This document shows, piece by piece, positions 8,015-15,402 of a DNA stretch of 25,801 nucleotides (its first letter is position 1; each line of letters opens with the position of its first letter). The notes below the pieces were generated by a model. The model ran no database searches and was not told the DNA's origin. It worked only from the letters and a program-made list of their open reading frames with translations. The stretch spans positions 1 through 25,801 of the forward strand of contig JAIRSK010000043.1 of the NCBI GenBank assembly GCA_031255495.1, in the 5' to 3' direction. This DNA is from Endomicrobiellum devescovinae (lineage in GTDB: Bacteria > Elusimicrobiota > Endomicrobiia > Endomicrobiales > Endomicrobiaceae). The position numbers and the translations under genes are program-made.

Positions 8015-8949
8015 TATTTTGAACTTACATATCCCTTCTTTAATGCGACTTTCAATCTATTCTTTTTTCTTTGATCCCATTCATACACTATAGGCGTACA
8101 AATGAACAGTGTAGAAAATACTCCAAGAATAGTGCCTATAAGCATTATGTAAGAAAATGTATGTATTACTTCTCCCCCAAAGAAAAATAGCGAAGCCGCT
8201 ACTATAAACACAGTCAAAGAAGTAACTACAGTTCTTGCAAGAACTTCGTTTATGCTCTTGTTTATAACTTTTCCAAAATCTTCTTTTGCTAAAAGTCTTA
8301 GATTCTCTTTTATTCTGTCAAATAGAACAATCGTATCGTTTATAGAATAACCCGCCACAGTAAGAAACGCAGCAATAACTGTTATATTAACCTCTTTGTT
8401 TGCAAGAATTACAAAACCAAATGAGATAACTACGTCGTGAATTATCCCCAAAACAGAAGCCACGCCCCATAATCCAGACTTAAATCTAAACGCCACATAA
8501 ACAATCATTCCAACAAAAGCAAAGAAAAAAGCGTAAAGAGCTTGTTTTGAAAGATATGTTCCCACGCTTGGACCAACATACTCCACTCTATCTATTGTCA
8601 TTGAATTATTAGGGAATGTCTCTTGCATAGTCCCTTTTACAGCATTTTCAAATTCTTCTTGCGATGCTACATTCTTCTTGGCACGGATCATTATAACATT
8701 CCCAGAACTTTGGAGCTCAAAAGAACCTATATTGCTCCTCTCTAATGCAGAACGAACATCTTGTAGCTCAACTTCTTGTTGAAAAGATGCCTGCATCAAA
8801 ACGCCACCTGTAAAATCTATGCCGTAGTTAGGACCGCCTCTATAAATAAAAACAAAAACTGTAAGCAAAAGCATCAAAGCCGATACAAAGAAAAATTTAC
8901 GGCGTTTTCCTATGAAATCTATATTCGTGGATTTAAATATTTGCACCAT
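8014..8949 (-). CDS. secF: Protein translocase subunit SecF
   Basis: A 311-residue inner-membrane protein that, with SecD, uses the proton gradient to pull secreted proteins out of the SecYEG channel. One transmembrane helix near residues 20-37 is followed by YGIDFTGGVLMQASF (the SecD/F signature G-x-D-F-x-G-G), a periplasmic P4-type domain, and five C-terminal helices including AFLTVAGYSINDTIVLFDRIKE, the conserved transmembrane segment with the D-R-I-x-E motif. Length fits the family. It lies 9 bases after secD and overlaps the next gene by one base. Confidence 0.97.
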   Translation of the reverse strand: MVQIFKSTNIDFIGKRRKFFFVSALMLLLTVFVFIYRGGPNYGIDFTGGVLMQASFQQEVELQDVRSALERSNIGSFELQSSGNVIMIRAKKNVASQEEFENAVKGTMQETFPNNSMTIDRVEYVGPSVGTYLSKQALYAFFFAFVGMIVYVAFRFKSGLWGVASVLGIIHDVVISFGFVILANKEVNITVIAAFLTVAGYSINDTIVLFDRIKENLRLLAKEDFGKVINKSINEVLARTVVTSLTVFIVAASLFFFGGEVIHTFSYIMLIGTILGVFSTLFICTPIVYEWDQRKKNRLKVALKKGYVSSK

Positions 8950-8958
8950 AGCCTCCGA

Positions 8959-10386
8959 TTACATTTTTAGTTTAAGCAGCAGATTTTCTTTAAACAAAAA
9001 GTCGTATATAAGTTTTGTTACTGAAATCGCCGTAAACATGCTGACAATAAGACCTATAGAAAGAGTAACTGCAAATCCCTTTATAGGACCTGTCCCAAAT
9101 TGGAATAAGAAAACTGCCGCGATAAGCGTCGTTATATTTGCGTCAAAAATAGTCCAGAAAACTTTTTGATACCCTGCGTCAACAGCTACTCTTGCTGTTT
9201 TCCCAGTAGCAAGCTCTTCACGTATTCTTTCAAGTATTAAAACGTTTGCGTCAACAGCCATTGCAAGGGTCAGAGCTATGCCAGCAACGCCTGGAAGTGT
9301 AATCGTAAATTGGAAGTACGCCATTGCAGCCAGAAGTATTATTAAGTTTAAAGCCAGAGCTATGTCGGCAATAAGCCCCGAAGCACGGTAATAAATTATC
9401 ATGAAAATAAAAACTAAAACAATACCTATAAGAGCCGACATAAAACCGCTTCTTATTGAATCATCTCCAAGAGTAGGACCTACAGTTCTTTCTTCTATAA
9501 CTTTAACTGGAGCAGGAAGAGCGCCAGCTCTAAGCACAGTCGCCAAAAGTTTTGCACCTTCCGCACTAAAACTGCCTTGTATGACTGCTTTCCCTTCAGG
9601 TATTCTTTGATTTATAACAGGGGCTGACTGAACAATTCCGTCAAGAACTATAGCTAAATTCCTCTGAATATTTCTTCCAGTAACGTCTTCAAATATCCTT
9701 GCGCCTTCTCTGTTAAACTCTATACCGACAACAGGCTGACCAAACTGTCCCTCAAACTCAACTTTAGCATTTGTAAGCGATGCTCCAGTAAAAACTGCTT
9801 TGTCCAAAACATAATATCTTGAATCTTCTTTGCCTTCAAAAACCGAAGCGTCTTGCGGCATAGCAGCCTGTATATCTGGGTATGCAGAAGGATTTTCGCG
9901 ATACTGATCAGGAGTAATGCCTTTATCTCTAATTAAATCAAGAACTTTGTTAGCCTCTTGGCTGTTATTTACTATCCTAAACTCAAGCAAAGCTGTCTTG
10001 CCTATCAAATCTTTAGCAGATTGTGGATCTTTAATTCCTGGAAGCTGGATTACTATCCATTTATCGCCTTGTCTTGTTATGAGCGGTTCCGCAACTCCGA
10101 ATTGATCTATTCTGTTTCGCATAATTTCAATAGCTCTATCAACTGCATCTTTTATTTTCATATTCGCATCTAGTTGAGACGAATCTACTTCCAAAAGAAG
10201 ATGAGTACCGCCCTTCAAGTCCAAACCTAATTTTATAGCTTTACCCAAAATAGGGTCTTTTTCTTTTTCAGCCTGCGCTTTTCTATCAGCAGACATTAAA
10301 GACCAATTTATAGACGGCAATAAAGCCCAAACTGAAAAAGCTAACAATGCCACCGTAATCCATAACTTCCAGTTAATTTTGCTCAT
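8959..10386 (-). CDS. secD: Protein translocase subunit SecD
   Basis: A 475-residue partner of SecF. The first helix is at residues 8-26, followed by KLGLDLKGGTHLLLEVD (about 52-68), the large P1 periplasmic domain with NRIDQFGVAEPLITRQG and IQLPGI, then GRNIQRNLAIVLDGIVQSAPVI, and a six-helix C-terminal region with GVAGIALTLAMAVDANVLILERIREEL. The last part holds the D-A-N-V-L-x-x-E-R motif essential for proton coupling. Length is within the family range (short-form SecD). The ATG overlaps the stop of the upstream HD gene (TGATG). Confidence 0.97.
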   Translation of the reverse strand: MSKINWKLWITVALLAFSVWALLPSINWSLMSADRKAQAEKEKDPILGKAIKLGLDLKGGTHLLLEVDSSQLDANMKIKDAVDRAIEIMRNRIDQFGVAEPLITRQGDKWIVIQLPGIKDPQSAKDLIGKTALLEFRIVNNSQEANKVLDLIRDKGITPDQYRENPSAYPDIQAAMPQDASVFEGKEDSRYYVLDKAVFTGASLTNAKVEFEGQFGQPVVGIEFNREGARIFEDVTGRNIQRNLAIVLDGIVQSAPVINQRIPEGKAVIQGSFSAEGAKLLATVLRAGALPAPVKVIEERTVGPTLGDDSIRSGFMSALIGIVLVFIFMIIYYRASGLIADIALALNLIILLAAMAYFQFTITLPGVAGIALTLAMAVDANVLILERIREELATGKTARVAVDAGYQKVFWTIFDANITTLIAAVFLFQFGTGPIKGFAVTLSIGLIVSMFTAISVTKLIYDFLFKENLLLKLKM

Positions 10387-11069
10387 CAGAGTAATTTCCT
10401 TTCGTTTATTATTAACTCAAATGTACAATTTAAGAAGCTTGCAGCTCTTCTGCACATGAGCATTCTAGACATAAAGATCTCAAAATATTCCATGACTTTT
10501 GATATTTGGGTATCTATGGTAAGCTGAAGCGATATGATTTTTTTTTCTTTGATTACTTTTAAAAAAGACCGCTCTACCGCAAAGTTCACCCTATCATGTA
10601 TATCATACTTTGATATATCGCGGTTTCTGACACGCGTTTTATGCACATCTGACTTGTCTGCAAGAATTAAAGCCGCCGCTATAGGATTTACAGGATCTCC
10701 CGACTGTTCTTCGTGATTGCCTATTGCTGAAATTATCAAAGCTATCTCTTCGGGAGTCATTCCCATATCTTTCAACAGCCTCATGGCAAGCAAAGCTGCA
10801 GACTGCCCGTGATCTTGTCTATTTACAACATTGCCTATATCGTGGATATACCCCGCTATCCCAGCAAGCTCCTGAATTCTTTTCGGATAGTCAAGGTACA
10901 ATAAAACATTTTCAGCTATAGACGCAACTAACCCAACATGCCTCACGCCGTGTTCGGTGTACCCGAGAGTTCCCAAGTAGTCATTAGCAGATCTGACAAA
11001 AACATTAACAATAGAGTTCTTTTTTACTTCTTCAAGAGTTATGTTTGAATATTTATTTTTCTCGTCCAT
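10386..11069 (-). CDS. HD-domain metal-dependent phosphohydrolase, paralogue 1
   Basis: A 227-residue HD-superfamily protein. Metal-binding residues are visible as H in HGVRHVGLVA (about 40-49), the paired HD in GYIHDIGNVV (about 77-86), an HGQSAALL block, and GNHEEQSGD. The C-terminal 35 residues (VMEYFEIFMSRMLMCRRAAS) match the second HD gene at 12650-13315 almost position for position, so the two are paralogues separated by only tgt and yajC. HD enzymes of this build hydrolyse phosphate esters or nucleotides; the substrate cannot be predicted. It is cotranscribed with secDF through a one-base overlap. Confidence 0.82.
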   Translation of the reverse strand: MDEKNKYSNITLEEVKKNSIVNVFVRSANDYLGTLGYTEHGVRHVGLVASIAENVLLYLDYPKRIQELAGIAGYIHDIGNVVNRQDHGQSAALLAMRLLKDMGMTPEEIALIISAIGNHEEQSGDPVNPIAAALILADKSDVHKTRVRNRDISKYDIHDRVNFAVERSFLKVIKEKKIISLQLTIDTQISKVMEYFEIFMSRMLMCRRAASFLNCTFELIINERKLL

Positions 11070-11116
11070 TATTTGTCCGATTTTTTAAATTACACAACAC
11101 AACCGTTTAAAATAAG

Positions 11117-11506
11117 TTATTTCTTTACAACTTCAGGAACTTTTGCCTGTTCTTCAGCTTCTTTTGTTATAACAGTTGCTATTGACTGCTTTGCTATTTG
11201 AACATTTACGCCATCTGCAATCTTTATATCAAGAACATTGTCTCTCACAGCATTAACAGTAGCGTATATTCCGCCTGAAGTTATAATCTTGTCACCTTTT
11301 TTCAAAGCGCTTAAAGACTTTTGGTGTTCTTTAGCTTTCTTATGTTGAGGTCTTATCAAAAATAAATAAAAAAATACAAAAATAAGTATAAGGGGCAAGA
11401 AACTTCCTAAAGCACCTGCTCCTCCGCCTGCTGCCTGAGCGGAAGCAATTGAAGGTATAACCAAAAATACTACCAAAATTACCAATAAATCAATAAACTT
11501 TTTCAT
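11117..11506 (-). CDS. yajC: Preprotein translocase accessory subunit YajC
   Basis: A 129-residue small membrane protein of the SecDF-YajC complex. I chose the ATG at 11506 because AGGTGAGGA lies 5-13 bases upstream; the reading frame stays open back to 11578 into tgt, but that extension is hydrophilic and unlike the family. The protein has two hydrophobic segments: a signal-peptide-like stretch (residues 4-24, ending SIASAQA) and the classic YajC helix LPLILIFVFFYLFLIRPQHK, followed by KKGDKIITSGGIYATV, the conserved cytoplasmic block. Most YajC proteins have only the second segment. It sits 7 bases after tgt, the usual tgt-yajC-secDF order with an HD gene inserted before secD. Confidence 0.95.
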   Translation of the reverse strand: MKKFIDLLVILVVFLVIPSIASAQAAGGGAGALGSFLPLILIFVFFYLFLIRPQHKKAKEHQKSLSALKKGDKIITSGGIYATVNAVRDNVLDIKIADGVNVQIAKQSIATVITKEAEEQAKVPEVVKK

Positions 11507-11513
11507 TCTATCC

Positions 11514-12650
11514 TCACCTTTTATTTTTTGAATAATATTTTTCAAAAAATTCTTTTTTTGCTTTAAGAAACATATCATTTTCCAATGATTTTCTTATTTT
11601 CGTCATCAAGTTTACCATAAAATGAATGTTATGTAAAGACAACAAAGTAAGGTATAAAGTCTCTTGCGCTCTGACCAAATGATTTAGATATGCTTTTGTA
11701 TATTTAGTGCAAGCAGGACACTTGCATTCAGGATCTAAAGGGCTAAAATCCTCTCTATACTCTGCATTTCGTATGTTTATTTTTCCCAGACTTGTAAAGA
11801 CCTGCCCATTACGACCATTCCTTGTTGGGATAACACAGTCAAACATGTCAACGCCTCTTTCAACGCCTTCCCACAAATCTTCAGGCATTCCAACGCCCAT
11901 TAAGTACCTAGCTTTATTTTCAGGTATTAAAGGTAGCGTATTTTCTAGTACGGTGTGCATATATTCTTTAGGCTCGCCTACGGAAAGACCCCCTATGGCA
12001 TAACCTACAAAATCAATATTCAACATTTCCTGCGTACTTTTTGCTCTTAAATCATTATAAACTGAACCCTGTATAATGCCAAACAATGCTTGCGTTTCAT
12101 GCGCATTGTCCTTATAAAATTCAGTCTTGCACCTTTTAGCCCATCTCAGACTCAATTCCATTGAATTTTTTGCATAGGTATAATCTGAAGGATAAGGAGC
12201 GCATTCGTCAAAACACATTATAATGTCAGCACCTATATCTTTTTGAACCTGCATAGACTTCTCTGGAGAAAAGAAATGCTTAGAGCCATCTATGTGCGAT
12301 CTAAATTCTGCGCCTTCCTCAGAAATCTTTCGTATATCGCTTAAACTAAATATTTGGAAACCACCAGAATCTGTAAGCATTGGACGATTCCAAGAGTTAA
12401 ACTTTTGTATTCCACCGGCTTTTTTGATTATTTCAGTTCCTGGACGCAGATAAAGATGGTAAGAATTACCTAAAATTATTTGAGCTCCTGAAAATTGCAA
12501 CCATTCGGTAGGAACACCTTTTACAGTCCCTTGAGTTCCTACAGGCATAAAAATAGGGGTTTCAACAACTCCCCTTGTGGTGTAAACCTTCCCTAACCTT
12601 CCTTTACATTCAGACGACTTCTTTATTAACTGATAAGACCCGCATTCCAT
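11514..12650 (-). CDS. tgt: Queuine tRNA-ribosyltransferase
   Basis: A 378-residue TIM-barrel enzyme that exchanges guanine-34 of GUN-anticodon tRNAs for preQ1, a step of queuosine synthesis. Seen in sequence: TDSGGFQIFSLSD from residue 93 (Asp94 is the expected general acid/base), QGSVYNDLR, GGLSVGE, DCVIPTRNGRNGQ with Asp271 as nucleophile, and the zinc site Cys309, Cys311, Cys314 with His340 placed 26 residues after the third Cys as in the Zymomonas enzyme. The start codon overlaps the preceding HD gene stop by one base. Family length 370-385. Confidence 0.97.
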   Translation of the reverse strand: MECGSYQLIKKSSECKGRLGKVYTTRGVVETPIFMPVGTQGTVKGVPTEWLQFSGAQIILGNSYHLYLRPGTEIIKKAGGIQKFNSWNRPMLTDSGGFQIFSLSDIRKISEEGAEFRSHIDGSKHFFSPEKSMQVQKDIGADIIMCFDECAPYPSDYTYAKNSMELSLRWAKRCKTEFYKDNAHETQALFGIIQGSVYNDLRAKSTQEMLNIDFVGYAIGGLSVGEPKEYMHTVLENTLPLIPENKARYLMGVGMPEDLWEGVERGVDMFDCVIPTRNGRNGQVFTSLGKINIRNAEYREDFSPLDPECKCPACTKYTKAYLNHLVRAQETLYLTLLSLHNIHFMVNLMTKIRKSLENDMFLKAKKEFFEKYYSKNKR

Positions 12651-13315
12651 TACAAAAATTTATCCTCATTTATATATAATTCTAAATCACACTTTAGAAC
12701 ATTAGCTGCTCTTTTACAATAAATCGTCCTAGACATAAAAATTTCAAAATAATCCATAACAGAGCAAATTGAAGTATCTATGTCTATTTTAAGCTTTATG
12801 ATTGATTTTTCTTTATTTACAACAACTTCTGCTTTGCGGCATGCCGCTATTACTAAAGAGTGCTTGTCAATCAAAAACATGTCTTGGGTTCTTATTCTTT
12901 CGCGACGAACGTCTGTTTTATCGCCAAGAACTAAAGCCGCCGCTATAGAAGAAACTGGGTCCATATTTTTGTCTTCATGTCCGCCTATAGCTGTAGCCAC
13001 AGCAAAAACTTCGTCGCCGTACAAAACTTCATCAATAACATTTAAGAATATTACCGCACTGCTCTGATCATGAGAATGTATAGATACCATGTTGCCTAAA
13101 TCATGCATATATGTGGCAATTTTGGCAAGCTCTTGCTCTCTTGCACTGTACCCCAAGCTTTTTAAAACATTTTCAGCAGTCGTTGCAGAACGCAGAGCAT
13201 GCCCCTGCCCATGCTCTTTATAACCCATAACGGCAAAAGCTTTATCCGTAAACTCAAGATAAGTCTGTATCTCAGGATTGTTTCTTATTTCATCAAAAGT
13301 CAATATCCTGCTCAT
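12650..13315 (-). CDS. HD-domain metal-dependent phosphohydrolase, paralogue 2
   Basis: A 221-residue HD-superfamily protein, first gene of the long minus-strand string. The metal ligands lie in HGQGHALRSATTAENVL, YMHDLGNMVSIHSHDQSS and GGHEDKNMD; the tail VMDYFEIFMSRTIYCKRAAN mirrors the paralogue at 10386-11069. The substrate is unknown. No Shine-Dalgarno sequence precedes the ATG, and a TATAAT box ends 7 bases before it, so this gene is probably translated from a leaderless mRNA. It is translationally coupled to tgt by a one-base overlap. Confidence 0.82.
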   Translation of the reverse strand: MSRILTFDEIRNNPEIQTYLEFTDKAFAVMGYKEHGQGHALRSATTAENVLKSLGYSAREQELAKIATYMHDLGNMVSIHSHDQSSAVIFLNVIDEVLYGDEVFAVATAIGGHEDKNMDPVSSIAAALVLGDKTDVRRERIRTQDMFLIDKHSLVIAACRKAEVVVNKEKSIIKLKIDIDTSICSVMDYFEIFMSRTIYCKRAANVLKCDLELYINEDKFL

Positions 13316-13322
13316 AAGAAGT

Positions 13323-13328
13323 ATTATA
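13323..13328 (-). promoter_or_regulatory. -10 box of the HD-tgt-yajC-secDF operon (leaderless architecture)
   Basis: On the minus strand TTGTATAAT ends 7 bases before the ATG at 13315. With a normal start 6-8 bases downstream of the -10 box, the first transcribed base would be at or next to the A of ATG. No GGAG-like sequence and no convincing -35 box are present. Confidence 0.6.
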
Positions 13329-13422
13329 CAAAATTAGTTAAACTAGAAACTACATCAACTTGCCTACTTTGCTGAACTTTTGTAATATAAATTTTTAAAG
13401 TAAAAAATGGGACATTTTATTG

Positions 13423-13428
13423 TATAAT
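13423..13428 (+). promoter_or_regulatory. -10 box of ogg (leaderless architecture)
   Basis: TTGTATAAT on the plus strand ends 6 bases before the ATG at 13435, the same arrangement as the divergent HD gene. No ribosome binding site is visible between it and the start codon. A clear -35 box is absent. Confidence 0.6.
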
Positions 13429-13434
13429 TTATTC

Positions 13435-14130
13435 ATGAAAAACAAACTCATACCTATTGATTTTCTCAAAACCCCTATGGACAATTCAGACACCATTGAA
13501 GGACTTAAAATTTTCTGGAAAAAAGTTTTACCTCTTATTTCTCAAAGAGAACAACATTTTGACGATGTATGGAAAAAAGGAAGTGAAGAAGAAATTTTTG
13601 CGGAGCTTGTGTTTTGTCTTTTTACGCCTCAAAGCAAGGCTGTATCATGCTGGGCTGCAGTAAATACCCTTGCCGACAAAAACATGATATTTGATTCAAA
13701 CGAAGAGGATATAGCAGAGACGATAAGCGGCGTCCGCTTTAAGCACAATAAAGCAAAATATGTAGTAGAAGCTCGTAACTTTTTTACATTAAACGGAAAA
13801 ATTAAGATAAAAGAAAAACTTGCTTCATTTAATGATATTTATGAACTTAGGAAATGGCTTATTGCAAATGTGAAAGGCATAGCTTATAAAGAAGCGGGAC
13901 ATTTTTTAAGAAATATAGGTATAGGGAAAGACCTTGCCATATTGGATAGACATATTTTAAGGAATCTTAAAGTTTACGGAGCAATAGAAGAGTTTCCTAA
14001 AAATCTTAATGTAAAAACTTATCTTGAAATAGAAAAGAAAATGCAAGATTTTGCTAAAGAAACAGGCATTCCGATGTCTCATTTAGATATGCTGTTCTGG
14101 TGTAAAAACACAGGAGGAATTTTCAAATAG
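13435..14130 (+). CDS. ogg: N-glycosylase/DNA lyase, archaeal-type 8-oxoguanine glycosylase (Ogg2 class)
   Basis: A 231-residue helix-hairpin-helix DNA glycosylase that excises 8-oxoguanine and cleaves the strand by beta-elimination. The hairpin reads VKGIAYKEAGHFLRNIG (about residues 144-160), which contains the catalytic Lys in G-x-x-x-K-E-A-x-H-F-L-R-N. The catalytic Asp lies in LAILDRHILR about 20 residues later. Length and motifs match the Ogg2 class common in archaea and scattered among anaerobic bacteria, and not the larger Ogg1 or MutM/Fpg. The ATG at 13435 was chosen over the in-frame TTG at 13420, which lies upstream of the -10 box and could not be transcribed from it. Confidence 0.9.
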   Translation: MKNKLIPIDFLKTPMDNSDTIEGLKIFWKKVLPLISQREQHFDDVWKKGSEEEIFAELVFCLFTPQSKAVSCWAAVNTLADKNMIFDSNEEDIAETISGVRFKHNKAKYVVEARNFFTLNGKIKIKEKLASFNDIYELRKWLIANVKGIAYKEAGHFLRNIGIGKDLAILDRHILRNLKVYGAIEEFPKNLNVKTYLEIEKKMQDFAKETGIPMSHLDMLFWCKNTGGIFK

Positions 14131-14140
14131 TTTATCAAAG

Positions 14141-14169
14141 TTGACAATTGTTTTCCCTAAAACTATAAT
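14141..14169 (+). promoter_or_regulatory. Consensus sigma-70 promoter of the beta-barrel gene
   Basis: TTGACA at 14141-14146 and TATAAT at 14164-14169 are both perfect and 17 bases apart. This is the strongest promoter in the window and drives a monocistronic outer-membrane protein gene, so high constitutive expression is likely. Confidence 0.88.
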
Positions 14170-14212
14170 TTATTTCCAGTAGGAATAAATATAGTAGAGG
14201 GGGACAAGAAAA

Positions 14213-14911
14213 ATGAAGAGATTTAAAGCAGTTTATTTGGTACTAGTAGGTTTTTTAATCGGAGGAGCGATGAGTTCTGCTTTAGCCTCTGACAATTTTG
14301 GCGAGTTGAACGTAAAAGCAGGAGTGAATTTATGTACTGATCTTAACTTAAAGTTAAATGGTCAAGACTCTAAAGATGGTGAGTATGGTTCTAAGCCATG
14401 CGCTTCTTTCGCAGGAGAATTTTTAATCCCCGCTGAACATTTAGTTTCAAGTTTAGATTTTTTGAAGTTTGGAGTAGGCTTAAAGTATCTTACATCCGCA
14501 AAGATAATTCCTAACTGGAGCTTTACTTTTAATGGGGAGTCGCAAAAATTATCCTATCTTCCAATCTATTTTACGCTCCAAATAAATCCTTTTGTAAGAT
14601 CCAATGAAGAATCATTGAAAGGGCTATTTGTAAAGGGAGACATAGGGTACAATGCGTATTTCTCATCAAACTTAAAAAAAGTCTATCATTTTTATGATCA
14701 AGATGAAGTTGAATTGTCCGTTAAAGATAAAGGAGGCTTATATTATGCTTTTGGAGCAGGATATGAATTCCCCTTTGGCGTGGTCTTTGATATAACTTAT
14801 GGAGTGTATAAGTCGTCTTTTGAATGGAACTCCAACAATTCCGAGCCTTACAAATTTAAGGTCACTAACAGCTGTGTGGGTTTAAACGTTGGTTACAAAT
14901 TCAAAATCTAA
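14213..14911 (+). CDS. Outer-membrane beta-barrel protein, function unknown
   Basis: A 232-residue exported protein. The signal peptide spans residues 1-25 (KAVYLVLVGFLIGGAMSSALA, cleavage after A-L-A). The mature protein shows alternating hydrophobic/polar strands typical of an 8- to 10-strand barrel, for example LNVKAGVNL, LKFGVGLKYLT, LPIYFTLQINPF, GLFVKGDIGYNAYF, LYYAFGAGYEF and VVFDITYGVYKSSF. It ends in VGLNVGYKFKI, a final strand with aromatic residues as used by the BAM assembly machinery. AGAGGGGG precedes the ATG. A perfect promoter and a strong terminator bracket the gene, so it is probably an abundant porin-like or OmpW/OmpA-barrel-type protein. No family-specific motif was recognised. 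Confidence 0.75.
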   Translation: MKRFKAVYLVLVGFLIGGAMSSALASDNFGELNVKAGVNLCTDLNLKLNGQDSKDGEYGSKPCASFAGEFLIPAEHLVSSLDFLKFGVGLKYLTSAKIIPNWSFTFNGESQKLSYLPIYFTLQINPFVRSNEESLKGLFVKGDIGYNAYFSSNLKKVYHFYDQDEVELSVKDKGGLYYAFGAGYEFPFGVVFDITYGVYKSSFEWNSNNSEPYKFKVTNSCVGLNVGYKFKI

Positions 14912-14936
14912 AAATAATATAAATATTTAAATTTTC

Positions 14937-14967
14937 AAAGAGGCGCAGATCAAATCTGCGCCTCTTT
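14937..14967 (+). terminator. Strong Rho-independent terminator
   Basis: AAAGAGGCGCAGAT (14937-14950) and ATCTGCGCCTCTTT (14954-14967) form a perfect 14-bp stem with a 3-base loop, followed by GTTTTTATTT. It ends the beta-barrel transcript; the A-rich start of the stem may also stop antisense transcription. Confidence 0.95.
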
Positions 14968-14998
14968 GTTTTTATTTGGGACAATCACAAGAAATTGA

Positions 14999-15049
14999 TT
15001 TAATGGCAATTTAACGGCATAAAAGAGGTGCCGTTATTATGCCATTAAA
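14999..15049 (+). promoter_or_regulatory. Nested inverted repeat over the start of the Fic-like gene
   Basis: TTTAATGGCA (14999-15008) mirrors TGCCATTAAA (15040-15049), and inside it TAACGGCA (15012-15019) mirrors TGCCGTTA (15029-15036). The loop (15020-15028) contains the AGAGG ribosome binding site and the ATG at 15039 begins in the outer arm junction. As DNA it could be a two-site operator; as RNA it would form a hairpin that holds the start codon. Its role is inferred. Confidence 0.6.
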
Positions 15050-15401
15050 ATATGAACCAAAGTATAGAATTACAGATGTTATACTCAAAAAATTATTAGA
15101 AATAGAAGCAATTAAAGAAAAGGTAAAAGCTTTACCATTAACCCAAAAAGTTCTTACCAGCTTGAGGGAATCTTCAAAATTATTTTCAACTCATTATTCC
15201 ACAATGATAGAAGGCAATAGATTGACACAAAAAGAAGTGTCTGAAGTTATACTTCAAAAAAGACAAATAAAAGGTAAGGATCGGGACGAAAAAGAAATAA
15301 AAGGATACTATAGAGCTTTAGATGAAGTTGATAGACTTGTTAAAGATAAAAGCCTTAACTCGGCAGATAAATCCTTAATCTTCTGCCGAGTTAATTTATA
15401 A
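15039..15401 (+). pseudogene. Truncated Fic-family protein (N-terminal part only)
   Basis: The 120-residue frame begins like full-length Fic/DOC-type AMP-transferases of the kind with a C-terminal winged helix (MPLKYEPKYRIT, then LPLTQKVLTSLRESSKL). It includes STHYSTMIEGNRLTQKEV, the region holding the S-x-x-x-E-G-N inhibitory helix that blocks ATP binding in Fic enzymes, followed by the KDRDEKEIKGYYRALDEV helix. It then stops without the Fic core: no H-P-F-x-x-G-N-G-R motif follows. The last codons run through the hairpin at 15357-15392. Complete relatives are about 350 or more residues, so this is a deletion remnant, though its start and ribosome binding site are intact and a short protein may still be made. 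Confidence 0.8.
15357..15392. terminator. Hairpin at the convergent ends of the Fic remnant and ybaB
   Basis: AACTCGGCAGA (15357-15367) and TCTGCCGAGTT (15382-15392) form a perfect 11-bp stem with a 14-base loop. It lies immediately after the ybaB stop on the minus strand and inside the 3' end of the Fic remnant on the plus strand. T tracts on both sides are weak, so termination efficiency is uncertain. Confidence 0.6.
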
Positions 15402-15402
15402 A

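Noticed and set aside
11507..11578. Longer start for yajC at 11578
   Set aside because: It would overlap tgt by 65 bases and add a basic stretch not seen in the family, while the ATG at 11506 has a strong ribosome binding site.
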